A DNA stretch of 28,357 nucleotides from JALHQU01 sp043745295 (lineage in GTDB: Bacteria > Planctomycetota > Planctomycetia > Gemmatales > Gemmataceae), in NCBI GenBank assembly GCA_043745295.1, contig JAYTTN010000190.1, positions 1 through 28,357 on the forward strand, in the 5' to 3' direction. Position numbers and translations under genes: made by a program. Under the pieces are notes generated by a model, which worked only from the letters and a program-made list of their open reading frames with translations, was not told the DNA's origin and did not search any database. This document shows positions 21,785 through 28,357 of the stretch, in pieces. Within the stretch, counting starts at the first letter, position 1; each line of letters opens with the position of its first letter.

Positions 21785-21882
21785 GGTTGGAATCCGCCGG
21801 GTAAGATCGGGAGTTGAAGATTTTTGCTGTTGGGGCGAAGGGGGGAACGGGAAGCCAACCCCGATTCCCCCTCACCCCTGCT

Positions 21883-21902
21883 CCTCTCCCCCAGGGGAGA
21901 GG
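21883..21902. repeat. Short hairpin of the CCTCTCC dispersed type
   Basis: CCTCTCCCC pairs exactly with GGGGAGAGG around two bases, preceded by CCCCTCACCCC as in the repeat at 12287. It lies in the leader of the PPC-domain gene, 38 nt from the start codon. Confidence 0.65.
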
Positions 21903-21940
21903 GGTTCAAATCGGATACCCCACCCGCCGAGACCCATCCC

Positions 21941-24019
21941 ATGCGCCGCGCCGTCCGCTCCGCCTTCCTCTTCGCCTTCGCCGCCCTGGCCGTGTCGCTG
22001 CTCACCCCGCCGTCCCGCGACGCCGCCGGCCAGCCCAAGCCCGCGCCGCCGGCGATCCCCAAGAACTACCCAACCGTCACCACCCCGGCCACGTTCGGCG
22101 CGAAGTGCGGGGCCACGGTCGAGGTGACGTTCCCCGGCACCGAGTTGGCGAACGCGACCGGCGTCTGGCTGTCGTTCCCCGGCAAGGCCACGCTGGTCGA
22201 ACAGAAAGACCCGAAGGCGGCGGTGAAAGTCAAGATCGAAGTGCCCGCCGACACCCCCATCGGCTTGCATTCGTTCCGGCTCGCCACGAGCGCCGGCATC
22301 TCGAACCCACGGCCGTTCGTCGTGGATGAACTGCCCGAAGTGGAGAAGAAGGCCGGCAACAACAAGAAGGAGACGGCGCAACCGGTGCCGGTGCCGTGCG
22401 TCGTGGTTGGCGCGGCGGCGGCGGAGACGGCCGACTTCTACAAGTTCCCGGTGAAGGCCGGCGAGAGCCTGACCGTGGAAGCCGTCGGCCGACGGATCGG
22501 CTCACTCATCGACCCCGTGGTGATTCTGTACGACGGCACCGGTCGGGAGTTGCCCGGCCTGTACGCCGACGACACGCCGGGGCTACAGTCCGACGCCCGC
22601 GTCACGCACACATTCGCCAGTGCCGGCGAGGTCATCGTCGAGGTGCGAGACACCACGTATCGCGGCGGCGCGGACTTCGGCTACCGGCTGCGGATCGGCA
22701 GCTTCCCCGGCGCGACGTGCGCCTTCCCGCTGGCCGTGGAACGCGGCAAGAAGACGGATGTCGGGTTTGCCGGCGCGGGGCTGACGGGGGTGAAGCCGGT
22801 CAGCGTGACGGCGACCGCCGGGGACGTGGCTTACGTTGCGCCGAAGCGGGACGCCCTCAGCGGGTGGCCGGTCCCGGTGCGGGTCCACGACCACCCGGAA
22901 CTGGTCGAGCAGGAGCCGAACAACGACATCGCCAAGGCCAACGTCCTCCCCGTGCCCGGCGGCATCTCCGCGAAGTTCGAGGGCAAGGGCGACATCGACT
23001 TCTTCAAGTTCGCCGGCAAAAAGGGCGCGAAGGTGGTCATCCAAGCCCTCACTTACGAACTCGCGCTGAACACCGAGGTCTATCTGAAAGTCCTGGATTC
23101 CAAGGGGGCGGAGCAGGCGAAGTCGAACCCGCAGCAGGCCGGCGTGCGCGTCGAGTTCACCCCGCCGGCCGACGGCGACTTCTTCATCAGTTGCGAACAC
23201 ACCAACTACGTCTCCGGGCCGAACGAGGTGTATCACCTGTCGGTGCGGCCGGCGGCCCCGGACTTCACCGTCACCGTCGGGTTGGACCGCATCGACGCGC
23301 CGGTCGGCGGCCTCGGCCTGCTGCCGATCACCGGCGTGACGCGGGTGAACGGCTTCGCCGGTCCCATCGACGTGACCTTCGCCGGTGTTGACGGCGTGAC
23401 CGGCACACTGACCATCCCGGCGGCCGCCAACCCGCAACCGGTGTCGCCGCTGTATCTGCCGTTGACGGTGAAAGCTGGCACCAAGCCGGGCGCGTTCGTG
23501 GGCACGGTGAAAGCGACCGCGAAGATCGAGGGCAAGGATGTGGCCCGAATTAGCACGCTCCTGGACGCGACCAAGGCCGCGTTCGGGGGGATGCCGAACC
23601 CGCCGACCGAGGTGGCCCAGCAGGTGGCCGTCGCTGTGATCCCGGAGCCGCCGTTCGCCCTGACGCTGACCTTCGAGAAATCCGAGGTGGCGAAAGGCGG
23701 CACGCTGAAGGGCAAGCTGTCGGCGAAGCGGGCCGACAAGTTCGCCGAGGAGATCGTCGTCGCGGCGGTGAGCCTGCCGGTGTCGGCGCTGCCGAAGCTG
23801 AAGAACGTCGCCAAGGACGGCAAGGACGTGGAGGTGGAGGTCACCATTCCGGCGAGCGTCCCGGCCGGGCCGGGCGTGGTCATCCTGCGGGGCACCGCCA
23901 AGGTCGCCGGCAAGGACGTGAGCGCGCTGGCGACCGCCACCGTCACGGTGATCGAGGCGAAGAAGGAGGAGCCGAAGAAAGAGGAACCCAAGAAGAAGGA
24001 CGAGCCGAAGAAGAAGTGA
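21941..24019 (+). CDS. Secreted protein with two PPC (pre-peptidase C-terminal) domains
   Basis: A 692-aa protein with a signal peptide (about 1-26, FLFAFAALAVSLLTP). An N-terminal beta-rich region follows (about 40-120, with PATFGAKCGATVEVTFPGTE). PPC domain 1 spans about 127-257 (ETADFYKFPVKAGESLTVEA, then VILYDGTGRELPG). PPC domain 2 is at about 321-437 and starts with the classic VEQEPNNDIAKANVLPVPG and has GDIDFFKFAGKKGAKVVIQA. Two further beta domains fill 440-670. The C-terminus is a Lys/Glu/Pro tail (EEPKKEEPKKKDEPKKK). There is no peptidase or other catalytic domain. In planctomycetes such proteins are abundant and secreted, and the PPC domains probably bind surfaces or partners. Start ATG 21941; the frame upstream only translates a repeat. 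Confidence 0.88.
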   Translation: MRRAVRSAFLFAFAALAVSLLTPPSRDAAGQPKPAPPAIPKNYPTVTTPATFGAKCGATVEVTFPGTELANATGVWLSFPGKATLVEQKDPKAAVKVKIEVPADTPIGLHSFRLATSAGISNPRPFVVDELPEVEKKAGNNKKETAQPVPVPCVVVGAAAAETADFYKFPVKAGESLTVEAVGRRIGSLIDPVVILYDGTGRELPGLYADDTPGLQSDARVTHTFASAGEVIVEVRDTTYRGGADFGYRLRIGSFPGATCAFPLAVERGKKTDVGFAGAGLTGVKPVSVTATAGDVAYVAPKRDALSGWPVPVRVHDHPELVEQEPNNDIAKANVLPVPGGISAKFEGKGDIDFFKFAGKKGAKVVIQALTYELALNTEVYLKVLDSKGAEQAKSNPQQAGVRVEFTPPADGDFFISCEHTNYVSGPNEVYHLSVRPAAPDFTVTVGLDRIDAPVGGLGLLPITGVTRVNGFAGPIDVTFAGVDGVTGTLTIPAAANPQPVSPLYLPLTVKAGTKPGAFVGTVKATAKIEGKDVARISTLLDATKAAFGGMPNPPTEVAQQVAVAVIPEPPFALTLTFEKSEVAKGGTLKGKLSAKRADKFAEEIVVAAVSLPVSALPKLKNVAKDGKDVEVEVTIPASVPAGPGVVILRGTAKVAGKDVSALATATVTVIEAKKEEPKKEEPKKKDEPKKK

Positions 24020-24029
24020 CAACCGCCAC

Positions 24030-24080
24030 TTCGCGGCGACTTGAGGAGCCGCCGCTAGCAGCTCCTCAAGTCGCCGCGAA
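24030..24080. repeat. Perfect inverted repeat after the PPC-domain gene
   Basis: TTCGCGGCGACTTGAGGAGC (24030-24049) and its exact complement (24061-24080) flank an 11-nt loop. It begins 10 nt after the PPC-protein stop and ends 43 nt before the first Uma2 gene. A run of A, not T, follows on the plus strand, so it is not a standard terminator for the upstream gene. Confidence 0.9.
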
Positions 24081-24123
24081 AAAGGAACCTTCAAACACGC
24101 CACAAACCTTCCGGGACTTCACC

Positions 24124-24648
24124 ATGACCGCCGATGAGTTTCTCGCTCGGTACGGCGACGAATCCGCTCACGAACTGGTCGAGGGAGAACTCGTGGAAGT
24201 GCCCGGCACGGGCGCGCGGAAGGGAGAAATCTGCGCGACGGCCGCTTGGCTGATCGGATCGTTCATCGTCACGAACCGCCTCGGCCGCGTGTTCCTCAAC
24301 GACACTTTCATCCGCATCGACGCGGAGACCGTCCTCGGTGCGGATCTCATCTTCGCCAGCCATGCGAGCCTGCCCGCCGAGACTCCAACACCCGTCGGGG
24401 CGCTGGCACCGCCGCTCGATGCCGTTGTGGAAGTCCGTTCGCCGTCGAGTTCGTGGACGACCACGTACAAAAAAGTCGGCCTTTACCTCGCGGCCGGGGT
24501 GACGGCCGTCCTCGTCCTCGATCCGGACGGGATGACGGCGTCGGTGTACCGCGCGTCGGGTCAAGTCATCCACCACACCGGCGACCTGCTCGACCTGGCC
24601 GACGTGCTGCCAGGCTTCACGCTGCCGGTGGCCCGCTTGTTCGAGTGA
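24124..24648 (+). CDS. Uma2 family (DUF820) putative endonuclease, first copy
   Basis: A 174-aa protein with the PD-(D/E)XK-like fold of the Uma2 family. Signature parts in order: MTADEFLARYGDESAHELVEGELVEVP (conserved Glu in HELVEGEL), an acidic NDTFIRID strand, LGADLIFAS with the Asp (about 74), VVEVRSPSSS with the catalytic Glu (about 103), and KKVGLYLAAGV supplying the Lys (116-117). DPDGMTASVYR and DLADVLPGFTLPVARLFE close the domain as usual. The family is hugely expanded in planctomycetes and cyanobacteria, with no proven role. It is followed 36 nt later by a second Uma2 gene, which is similar throughout. The start ATG 24124 begins the family's N-terminal motif. Confidence 0.95.
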   Translation: MTADEFLARYGDESAHELVEGELVEVPGTGARKGEICATAAWLIGSFIVTNRLGRVFLNDTFIRIDAETVLGADLIFASHASLPAETPTPVGALAPPLDAVVEVRSPSSSWTTTYKKVGLYLAAGVTAVLVLDPDGMTASVYRASGQVIHHTGDLLDLADVLPGFTLPVARLFE

Positions 24649-24684
24649 CGCAAACCGAACGGCCGCTTCCACGGGAGGTTCGTC

Positions 24685-25263
24685 ATGTCCGTGACTGCCA
24701 TTGCTCCGCCGACGCCCGCCGTCGGTTTGATGACCGGCGACGACTTCCTCGCCCAGTACGGCGACCGGACCGGGTACGAGTTGGCGAAAGGCCACCTGAA
24801 AGAGATCCCCATGCCCGGCGCGATCCACGGCCACGTCTGCTTCAAGGCGAGCATCCTCTTCGGGAACTACATTCTGCAACATAAACTGGGGTGGGCGTTC
24901 ATGAATGACACCTTCATCCGAACCCGCATTAACCCGGACGGGGTACGCGGCGCGGACGTGTGCTTCGTCAGCTACGCCACGAGGCCAGCCGACAACCCAC
25001 CGCCGGTAGGAGCCTTGATTCCGCCGCTGGAGTTGGTGATCGAAGTGCGGTCGCCATCGGACACCATCGGCCAGATGACGGCGAAGGCGACCGAGTACCT
25101 GGACGCCGGCGTGAAGGTGGTGGTCATCCTGGACCCGCAGACCGACTCCGCCGGCGTGTTCCGACCGGACGAGCTGCCGCAGCGGTTTCACAACGGCGAC
25201 GAACTGAAGCTGGACGATATCCTTCCCGGCTTCGCCGTGCCCGTGGCCCGATTCTTCGAGTGA
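24685..25263 (+). CDS. Uma2 family (DUF820) putative endonuclease, second copy
   Basis: A 192-aa protein with a 16-residue N-terminal extension relative to its neighbour (MSVTAIAPPTPAVGL). It then shows LMTGDDFLAQYGDRTGYELAKGHLKEIPMP, NDTFIRTRINPDGVRGADVCFVS with Asp91, LELVIEVRSPSDT with Glu120, and AKATEYLDAGVKVVVILDP with Lys134. The otherwise usual acidic VEGEL is AKGHL, which leaves only one Glu in that motif. DDILPGFAVPVARFFE closes it. It almost certainly arose by tandem duplication with the first copy, though the two have diverged widely. GGGAGG about 10 nt before ATG 24685 acts as ribosome site. Confidence 0.94.
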   Translation: MSVTAIAPPTPAVGLMTGDDFLAQYGDRTGYELAKGHLKEIPMPGAIHGHVCFKASILFGNYILQHKLGWAFMNDTFIRTRINPDGVRGADVCFVSYATRPADNPPPVGALIPPLELVIEVRSPSDTIGQMTAKATEYLDAGVKVVVILDPQTDSAGVFRPDELPQRFHNGDELKLDDILPGFAVPVARFFE

Positions 25264-25369
25264 CGGGCCTCCCGCCGTCCGCCCACTCTTCCCCACCCCC
25301 GCCATCCACAGGGTCGGGCCCGGCGTTCGGCCGCATTCCCCCACTTCGACCCCACGGCGGCCGGGGGTC

Positions 25370-25378
25370 TGCTATCGT
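25370..25378 (+). promoter_or_regulatory. Candidate extended -10 box giving a near-leaderless mRNA
   Basis: TGCTATCGT (25370-25378) matches an extended -10 element (TGn then TATCGT). The ATG of the permease gene is at 25385, only 6 nt past the box, so transcription would begin at or next to the start codon. No good -35 box is seen at the usual distance. Confidence 0.35.
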
Positions 25379-25384
25379 GAGGCC

Positions 25385-26521
25385 ATGAGTTTCGCCCTCG
25401 CCACCATCTGGCACGAGCGCCAGCGGTTCCTGCCGGCCATCCTGGCCGTCGCCTTCAGCGCCATCCTGATCGCCGTTCAGGGCGGTCTGGTCATCGGCCT
25501 GCTGTCGATGACCTCCGTCCCGGTGGACCGGACCATCGCCGACGTGTGGGTCGGCTACCCGGCGGTGCAGAGCGTGGACCTCGGCCAGAAGGTGCCGGAG
25601 CGGTGGATCGGCCGCGTGGCCGGACTGCCGGGCGTCGAACGGGCCGAACACTACATCATCACGTTCTCGATGTGGACGCGCACCGGGACCGAGGGGCGGC
25701 CGGCCACGCCGGAAGTGTGTACCATCGTCGGCTCGCGGCTGGACCGCAACGCCCTCGGCGCGGTGGAAGCCTTGCGGAACGACCCGGACTTGCTGGCCAA
25801 GCTGGCCGAGCCGTTCACGGTGGTGGTGGACGAGTCCGAACTCGGCCGGCTTGGGATCCGCGGCGTCGGCGAGACGGCGGAAGTCCTCGGCCGGCGGGTG
25901 CGGGTGGTCGGCCTCGTGAAGGGGTACAAGTCGCTCGGCGGTCCCTACGTCTTCTGCTCGTATGAAACCGCCCGCATGACCTGCCAGTACCAGCCGGGGG
26001 ATTGCACCTACCTGCTCGCCAAGTGCCGCACGCCGGAAGACGCCAAGCGGACGGTCGCCCAACTCGGCCGGTACGCGCAGATGAGCGCGTTCGAGTCGGA
26101 GGCGTTCTCGCTGCGGTCCCGCTTGCACTGGCTGTTCACCACCAAGGCCGGCATCGCCGTCGGGTTCACCGCGCTCCTGGGGCTGTTGGTCGGTGCGGTC
26201 GTCACCAGCCAGACGCTGTACGCGGCGACGGCCGCCAGCCAGCGGGAGTTCGCCACCCTGCGGGCGATGGGCATCCCGACGTGGCGGCTGCAACTGACGG
26301 TGCTGGTGCAGGCCCTGTGGGTCGGCTTCTTCGGCCTGCTGGTGGCCGGGCCGCTGTCGTTCCTCTTGGCCCTCGGCGCGAACGCCATCGGCACGCAGGT
26401 GCGGCTGCACCCGCTGGTCATGCTGGCGGCGGCGGCGGTCACGCTGGTCATGGCCCTGGTATCCGGGCTGGCGGCCCTGCGGTCCTTCCAGGGCGTGGAC
26501 CCGGCGCACAACATTCGCTGA
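25385..26521 (+). CDS. FtsX/DevC-like ABC transporter permease
   Basis: A 378-aa permease of the MacB/FtsX/DevC group. It has an N-terminal transmembrane helix (about 16-40, LPAILAVAFSAILIAVQGGL) followed by a periplasmic domain of about 190 residues with beta-rich text (TIADVWVGYPAVQSVDLGQ, EHYIITFSMWTRTG). Three C-terminal helices follow (about 262-285, 318-342, 350-370). The motif ASQREFATLRAMGIPTWRL between the first two matches the cytoplasmic coupling helix of FtsX-type permeases (E-x-A-x-L-R-A-x-G). The HlyD-like adaptor gene follows 22 nt later. No ATP-binding gene is in this operon, although in DevBCA systems one normally follows. Confidence 0.9.
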   Translation: MSFALATIWHERQRFLPAILAVAFSAILIAVQGGLVIGLLSMTSVPVDRTIADVWVGYPAVQSVDLGQKVPERWIGRVAGLPGVERAEHYIITFSMWTRTGTEGRPATPEVCTIVGSRLDRNALGAVEALRNDPDLLAKLAEPFTVVVDESELGRLGIRGVGETAEVLGRRVRVVGLVKGYKSLGGPYVFCSYETARMTCQYQPGDCTYLLAKCRTPEDAKRTVAQLGRYAQMSAFESEAFSLRSRLHWLFTTKAGIAVGFTALLGLLVGAVVTSQTLYAATAASQREFATLRAMGIPTWRLQLTVLVQALWVGFFGLLVAGPLSFLLALGANAIGTQVRLHPLVMLAAAAVTLVMALVSGLAALRSFQGVDPAHNIR

Positions 26522-26543
26522 ACGCGCAACGAGGTGGTGGGAA

Positions 26544-27596
26544 ATGTCCGACGGTCGCCGGTCTCCGGGAATCTTCCGCCTGCTGGCGGTGGTGCTGCTT
26601 GTCGCGCCGCTGGCGGCCGTCGGCTGGTGGCTGAACCGCCCGGCCCCGACGCCGGAGGCGGTCATCCCGCCGGCCGACCTGGACGTGGTTTGCACCGGCC
26701 GAGTGGACGTGGTCGGGCAGGTAGTCGCGCTCGACCCCAGCCAGGCCGGGCGGGTGAAGACAGTGAACGTGACCGAGGGGCAACTGGTGAAGAAGGACGA
26801 TGTCCTGCTTCAACTGGACGACTCGGCGGCGGCGATCCGGGAGAAGCAGGCGAAGGCGGGGGTAGACGGGCTGACCGCCGACGTGGAGCGTGCCAAGCAG
26901 ACCCGCGACCGCTTCCCCAAACAGTTGGAAGCCCGCAAGGCGATGGCGGCGGCGAACGTGGCACGGGCCGACGCCGCGACCGCCGCGATCAAGCAGAAGA
27001 TCGCGCAGAACGGGGCCACCGAGCGGATCAGCCAACTCGAACTCGACGCCCTGAACGCGCAGATCCGGGAGCTGGACGCGAGCGTGAAAGCCGAGACGGC
27101 GTTTCTGGCCGACTTGGAGAAGGAAAGGCCGGACCTGCTGGTGACGGCCGCTCAGGCCCGGTTGGACGCGGCGAAGGCCGACCACGCCCTGGCGGGGAAG
27201 GCGGTGGCGGAGTGCAAGTTGATCGCGCCGGGACCGGGCCGCATCCTGCGGGTGCAGGTGGGGGAGGGCGGCATCATCGCCCCCGGCGGCTTCTCGCCGG
27301 CGGTGGTGTTCGCCCCGGACGGCCCGCTGGTGGTGCGGGCGGAGGTCGATCAGGAGTTCCTCGGCCGCGTAAAGGAGGGGATGACCGCCGAGGTGCAGGA
27401 CGACAACCGGCCGGACGCGCCGGTGCGGCTCGGCAAGGTGGTGTCCATCGCCAAGTGGGTGGCCCGCCGGCGGACGCTGGTATTGGAGCCGGGCGAGGTG
27501 AACGACGTGCGGACGGTCGAGTGCGTGGTGGTCCTCGACGGCGGCACCAACGAGCTGTTCATCGGCCAGCGGATGCGGGTGCGGATCAAGAAGTAG
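26544..27596 (+). CDS. HlyD/DevB-like periplasmic adaptor (membrane-fusion protein)
   Basis: A 350-aa protein with an N-terminal transmembrane anchor (about 10-30, RLLAVVLLVAPLAAVGWWLN). The first half of the biotinyl-lipoyl-like domain is VVCTGRVDVVGQVVALDPSQAGRVKTVNVTEG, with GQLVKKDDVLLQLDD. A long helical hairpin follows at about 90-220 (AAAIREKQAKAGVDGL through DHALAGKAVAECK). The second lipoyl half is LIAPGPGRILRVQVGEGGII, and the beta-barrel region is GPLVVRAEVDQEFLGRVKEG. It would link the permease to an outer-membrane channel. GAGGTGG lies 6-12 nt before ATG 26544. It forms an operon with the upstream permease. Confidence 0.93.
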   Translation: MSDGRRSPGIFRLLAVVLLVAPLAAVGWWLNRPAPTPEAVIPPADLDVVCTGRVDVVGQVVALDPSQAGRVKTVNVTEGQLVKKDDVLLQLDDSAAAIREKQAKAGVDGLTADVERAKQTRDRFPKQLEARKAMAAANVARADAATAAIKQKIAQNGATERISQLELDALNAQIRELDASVKAETAFLADLEKERPDLLVTAAQARLDAAKADHALAGKAVAECKLIAPGPGRILRVQVGEGGIIAPGGFSPAVVFAPDGPLVVRAEVDQEFLGRVKEGMTAEVQDDNRPDAPVRLGKVVSIAKWVARRRTLVLEPGEVNDVRTVECVVVLDGGTNELFIGQRMRVRIKK

Positions 27597-27685
27597 GAGG
27601 CATGCAGGTAAAGGACTGTACCCCGACAGAGATGCTATGGTCGAACTGCATTCACCGCTCAACCCAAAGGCTCGGACGGTGTGCG

Positions 27686-28336
27686 ATGGGAACTTTCCAT
27701 TCGGGGCGATTCCGCTTCCAGGTCGAGAGGAGCGATTGGTCGAGCGACTCCGAAAACGGTTTCGAGGAAGCGTTCGACAACGGTCTCGACCTTCGCCTGG
27801 TCTATTCGGGAAAGCTTCCCGATCTGGGTGGTGCTCCCATCGCTTCCTGGCTCCTGGCTCGTCTTGCCAAACTTACGGACAATCAACTTGGTCTGGCGGG
27901 CATCGAACACAACGATGGCGGCGGGTACGTCGTTGACTTCGTCGTCTACCGAGTTTCCGTTTCTCCGGCGGGTAAGAACGTGTGTTTCTTTCAGCAGTCC
28001 CTATTCGAGCCGGGCGACGTGTACACTGACGAAGGGGTCGGATACCCCGTCGCATCCTTCCAGTTCCAGGCAGATATGGAGGGTGCTGCGGTGTTGGGCC
28101 GGCGCTCATCGGAGTTTGAAGCCGAGGACATCTTGGCTGCGTTCGCAACGGCGCTCCTCGCCGCGCCGACTGATCTCACACCGCGCGAACTCGTCGTGAA
28201 AGACCCGGAGTGGAAACTCGACTCGGAGATATATCGGCCTCAACCCGTCAAGGGATCTCGGAACTCGTACGGGTGGGACGGATCCCAATTCCTTGGGCAG
28301 GATAACATCCGAGACTCGCAAGCCGGTGTCGGATAA
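27686..28336 (+). CDS. Hypothetical protein
   Basis: A 216-aa soluble protein if started at ATG 27686 (MGTFHSGRFRFQVERSDW). An in-frame ATG at 27602 would add 28 residues; it lies 5 nt after the adaptor's stop, with AGGAGG only 1 nt away, too close to work well. The sequence is acidic and mixed alpha/beta (NGFEEAFDNGLDLRLVYSG, GGGYVVDFVVYRVSVSP, KNVCFFQQSLFEPGDVYTDE), ending in a disordered tail. I do not recognise the family. Codon third positions are clearly less G/C-biased than in the adaptor gene directly upstream, so it was probably acquired separately. It could be an immunity-like protein, but nothing supports that beyond its size, acidity and odd codon use. Confidence 0.65.
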   Translation: MGTFHSGRFRFQVERSDWSSDSENGFEEAFDNGLDLRLVYSGKLPDLGGAPIASWLLARLAKLTDNQLGLAGIEHNDGGGYVVDFVVYRVSVSPAGKNVCFFQQSLFEPGDVYTDEGVGYPVASFQFQADMEGAAVLGRRSSEFEAEDILAAFATALLAAPTDLTPRELVVKDPEWKLDSEIYRPQPVKGSRNSYGWDGSQFLGQDNIRDSQAGVG

Positions 28337-28357
28337 GAACCGAGTCCCGGAGGGACG

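Overview
The window looks like chromosomal DNA of a planctomycete, most likely from the Gemmataceae (Gemmata/Fimbriiglobus-like). This rests on very GC-rich DNA with strong third-position bias, a secreted DUF1592-type cytochrome paired with a Tat-exported DUF1552 protein, a secreted protein with PPC domains, tandem Uma2 (DUF820) genes, and many palindromic intergenic repeats. The taxonomic call is inference from gene content. No marker gene in the window settles it.

Layout, left to right. (1) 1-345: the 3' end of a probable serine recombinase runs into the 3' end of a convergent tRNA-Asn(GTT) gene. (2) 546-4542: DUF1592-type cytochrome, a long inverted repeat, then the DUF1552 protein. (3) 4543-5764: a gene-poor scar holding palindromic repeats, an orphan strong promoter driving a short reading frame with no proper end, and a decayed ISL3-type transposase. 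(4) 5765-8445 (minus): PepSY-like exported protein, OmpR-type response regulator and sensor kinase. (5) 8731-15551: NuoI-like ferredoxin, EVE-domain protein, MFS transporter, DUF2029/GT87-like membrane protein, trpS, a protein with two probable winged helices, and an orphan ABC-2-type ATPase. (6) 15605-18090: small hypothetical, membrane and phosphatase genes. (7) 18101-21712 (minus): three consecutive FKBP-type prolyl isomerases, a small membrane protein, a membrane-anchored hypothetical and a one-haem membrane cytochrome. (8) 21941-28336: PPC-domain secreted protein, two tandem Uma2 genes, a FtsX/DevC-like permease with an HlyD-like adaptor but no ATPase, and an unrecognised gene.

Much of the content faces the cell envelope: two c-type cytochromes, a Tat substrate, three exported or anchored FKBPs, a PPC protein, an efflux permease/adaptor pair and a two-component system next to a PepSY protein. 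I found no CRISPR array, prophage, secondary-metabolite cluster or recognisable defence operon. The most unusual items are the FKBP array, in which two of three copies have lost the conserved Phe-Asp pair of the active site, and the set of palindromic repeat families, several of which supply stop codons or C-terminal codons to neighbouring genes.
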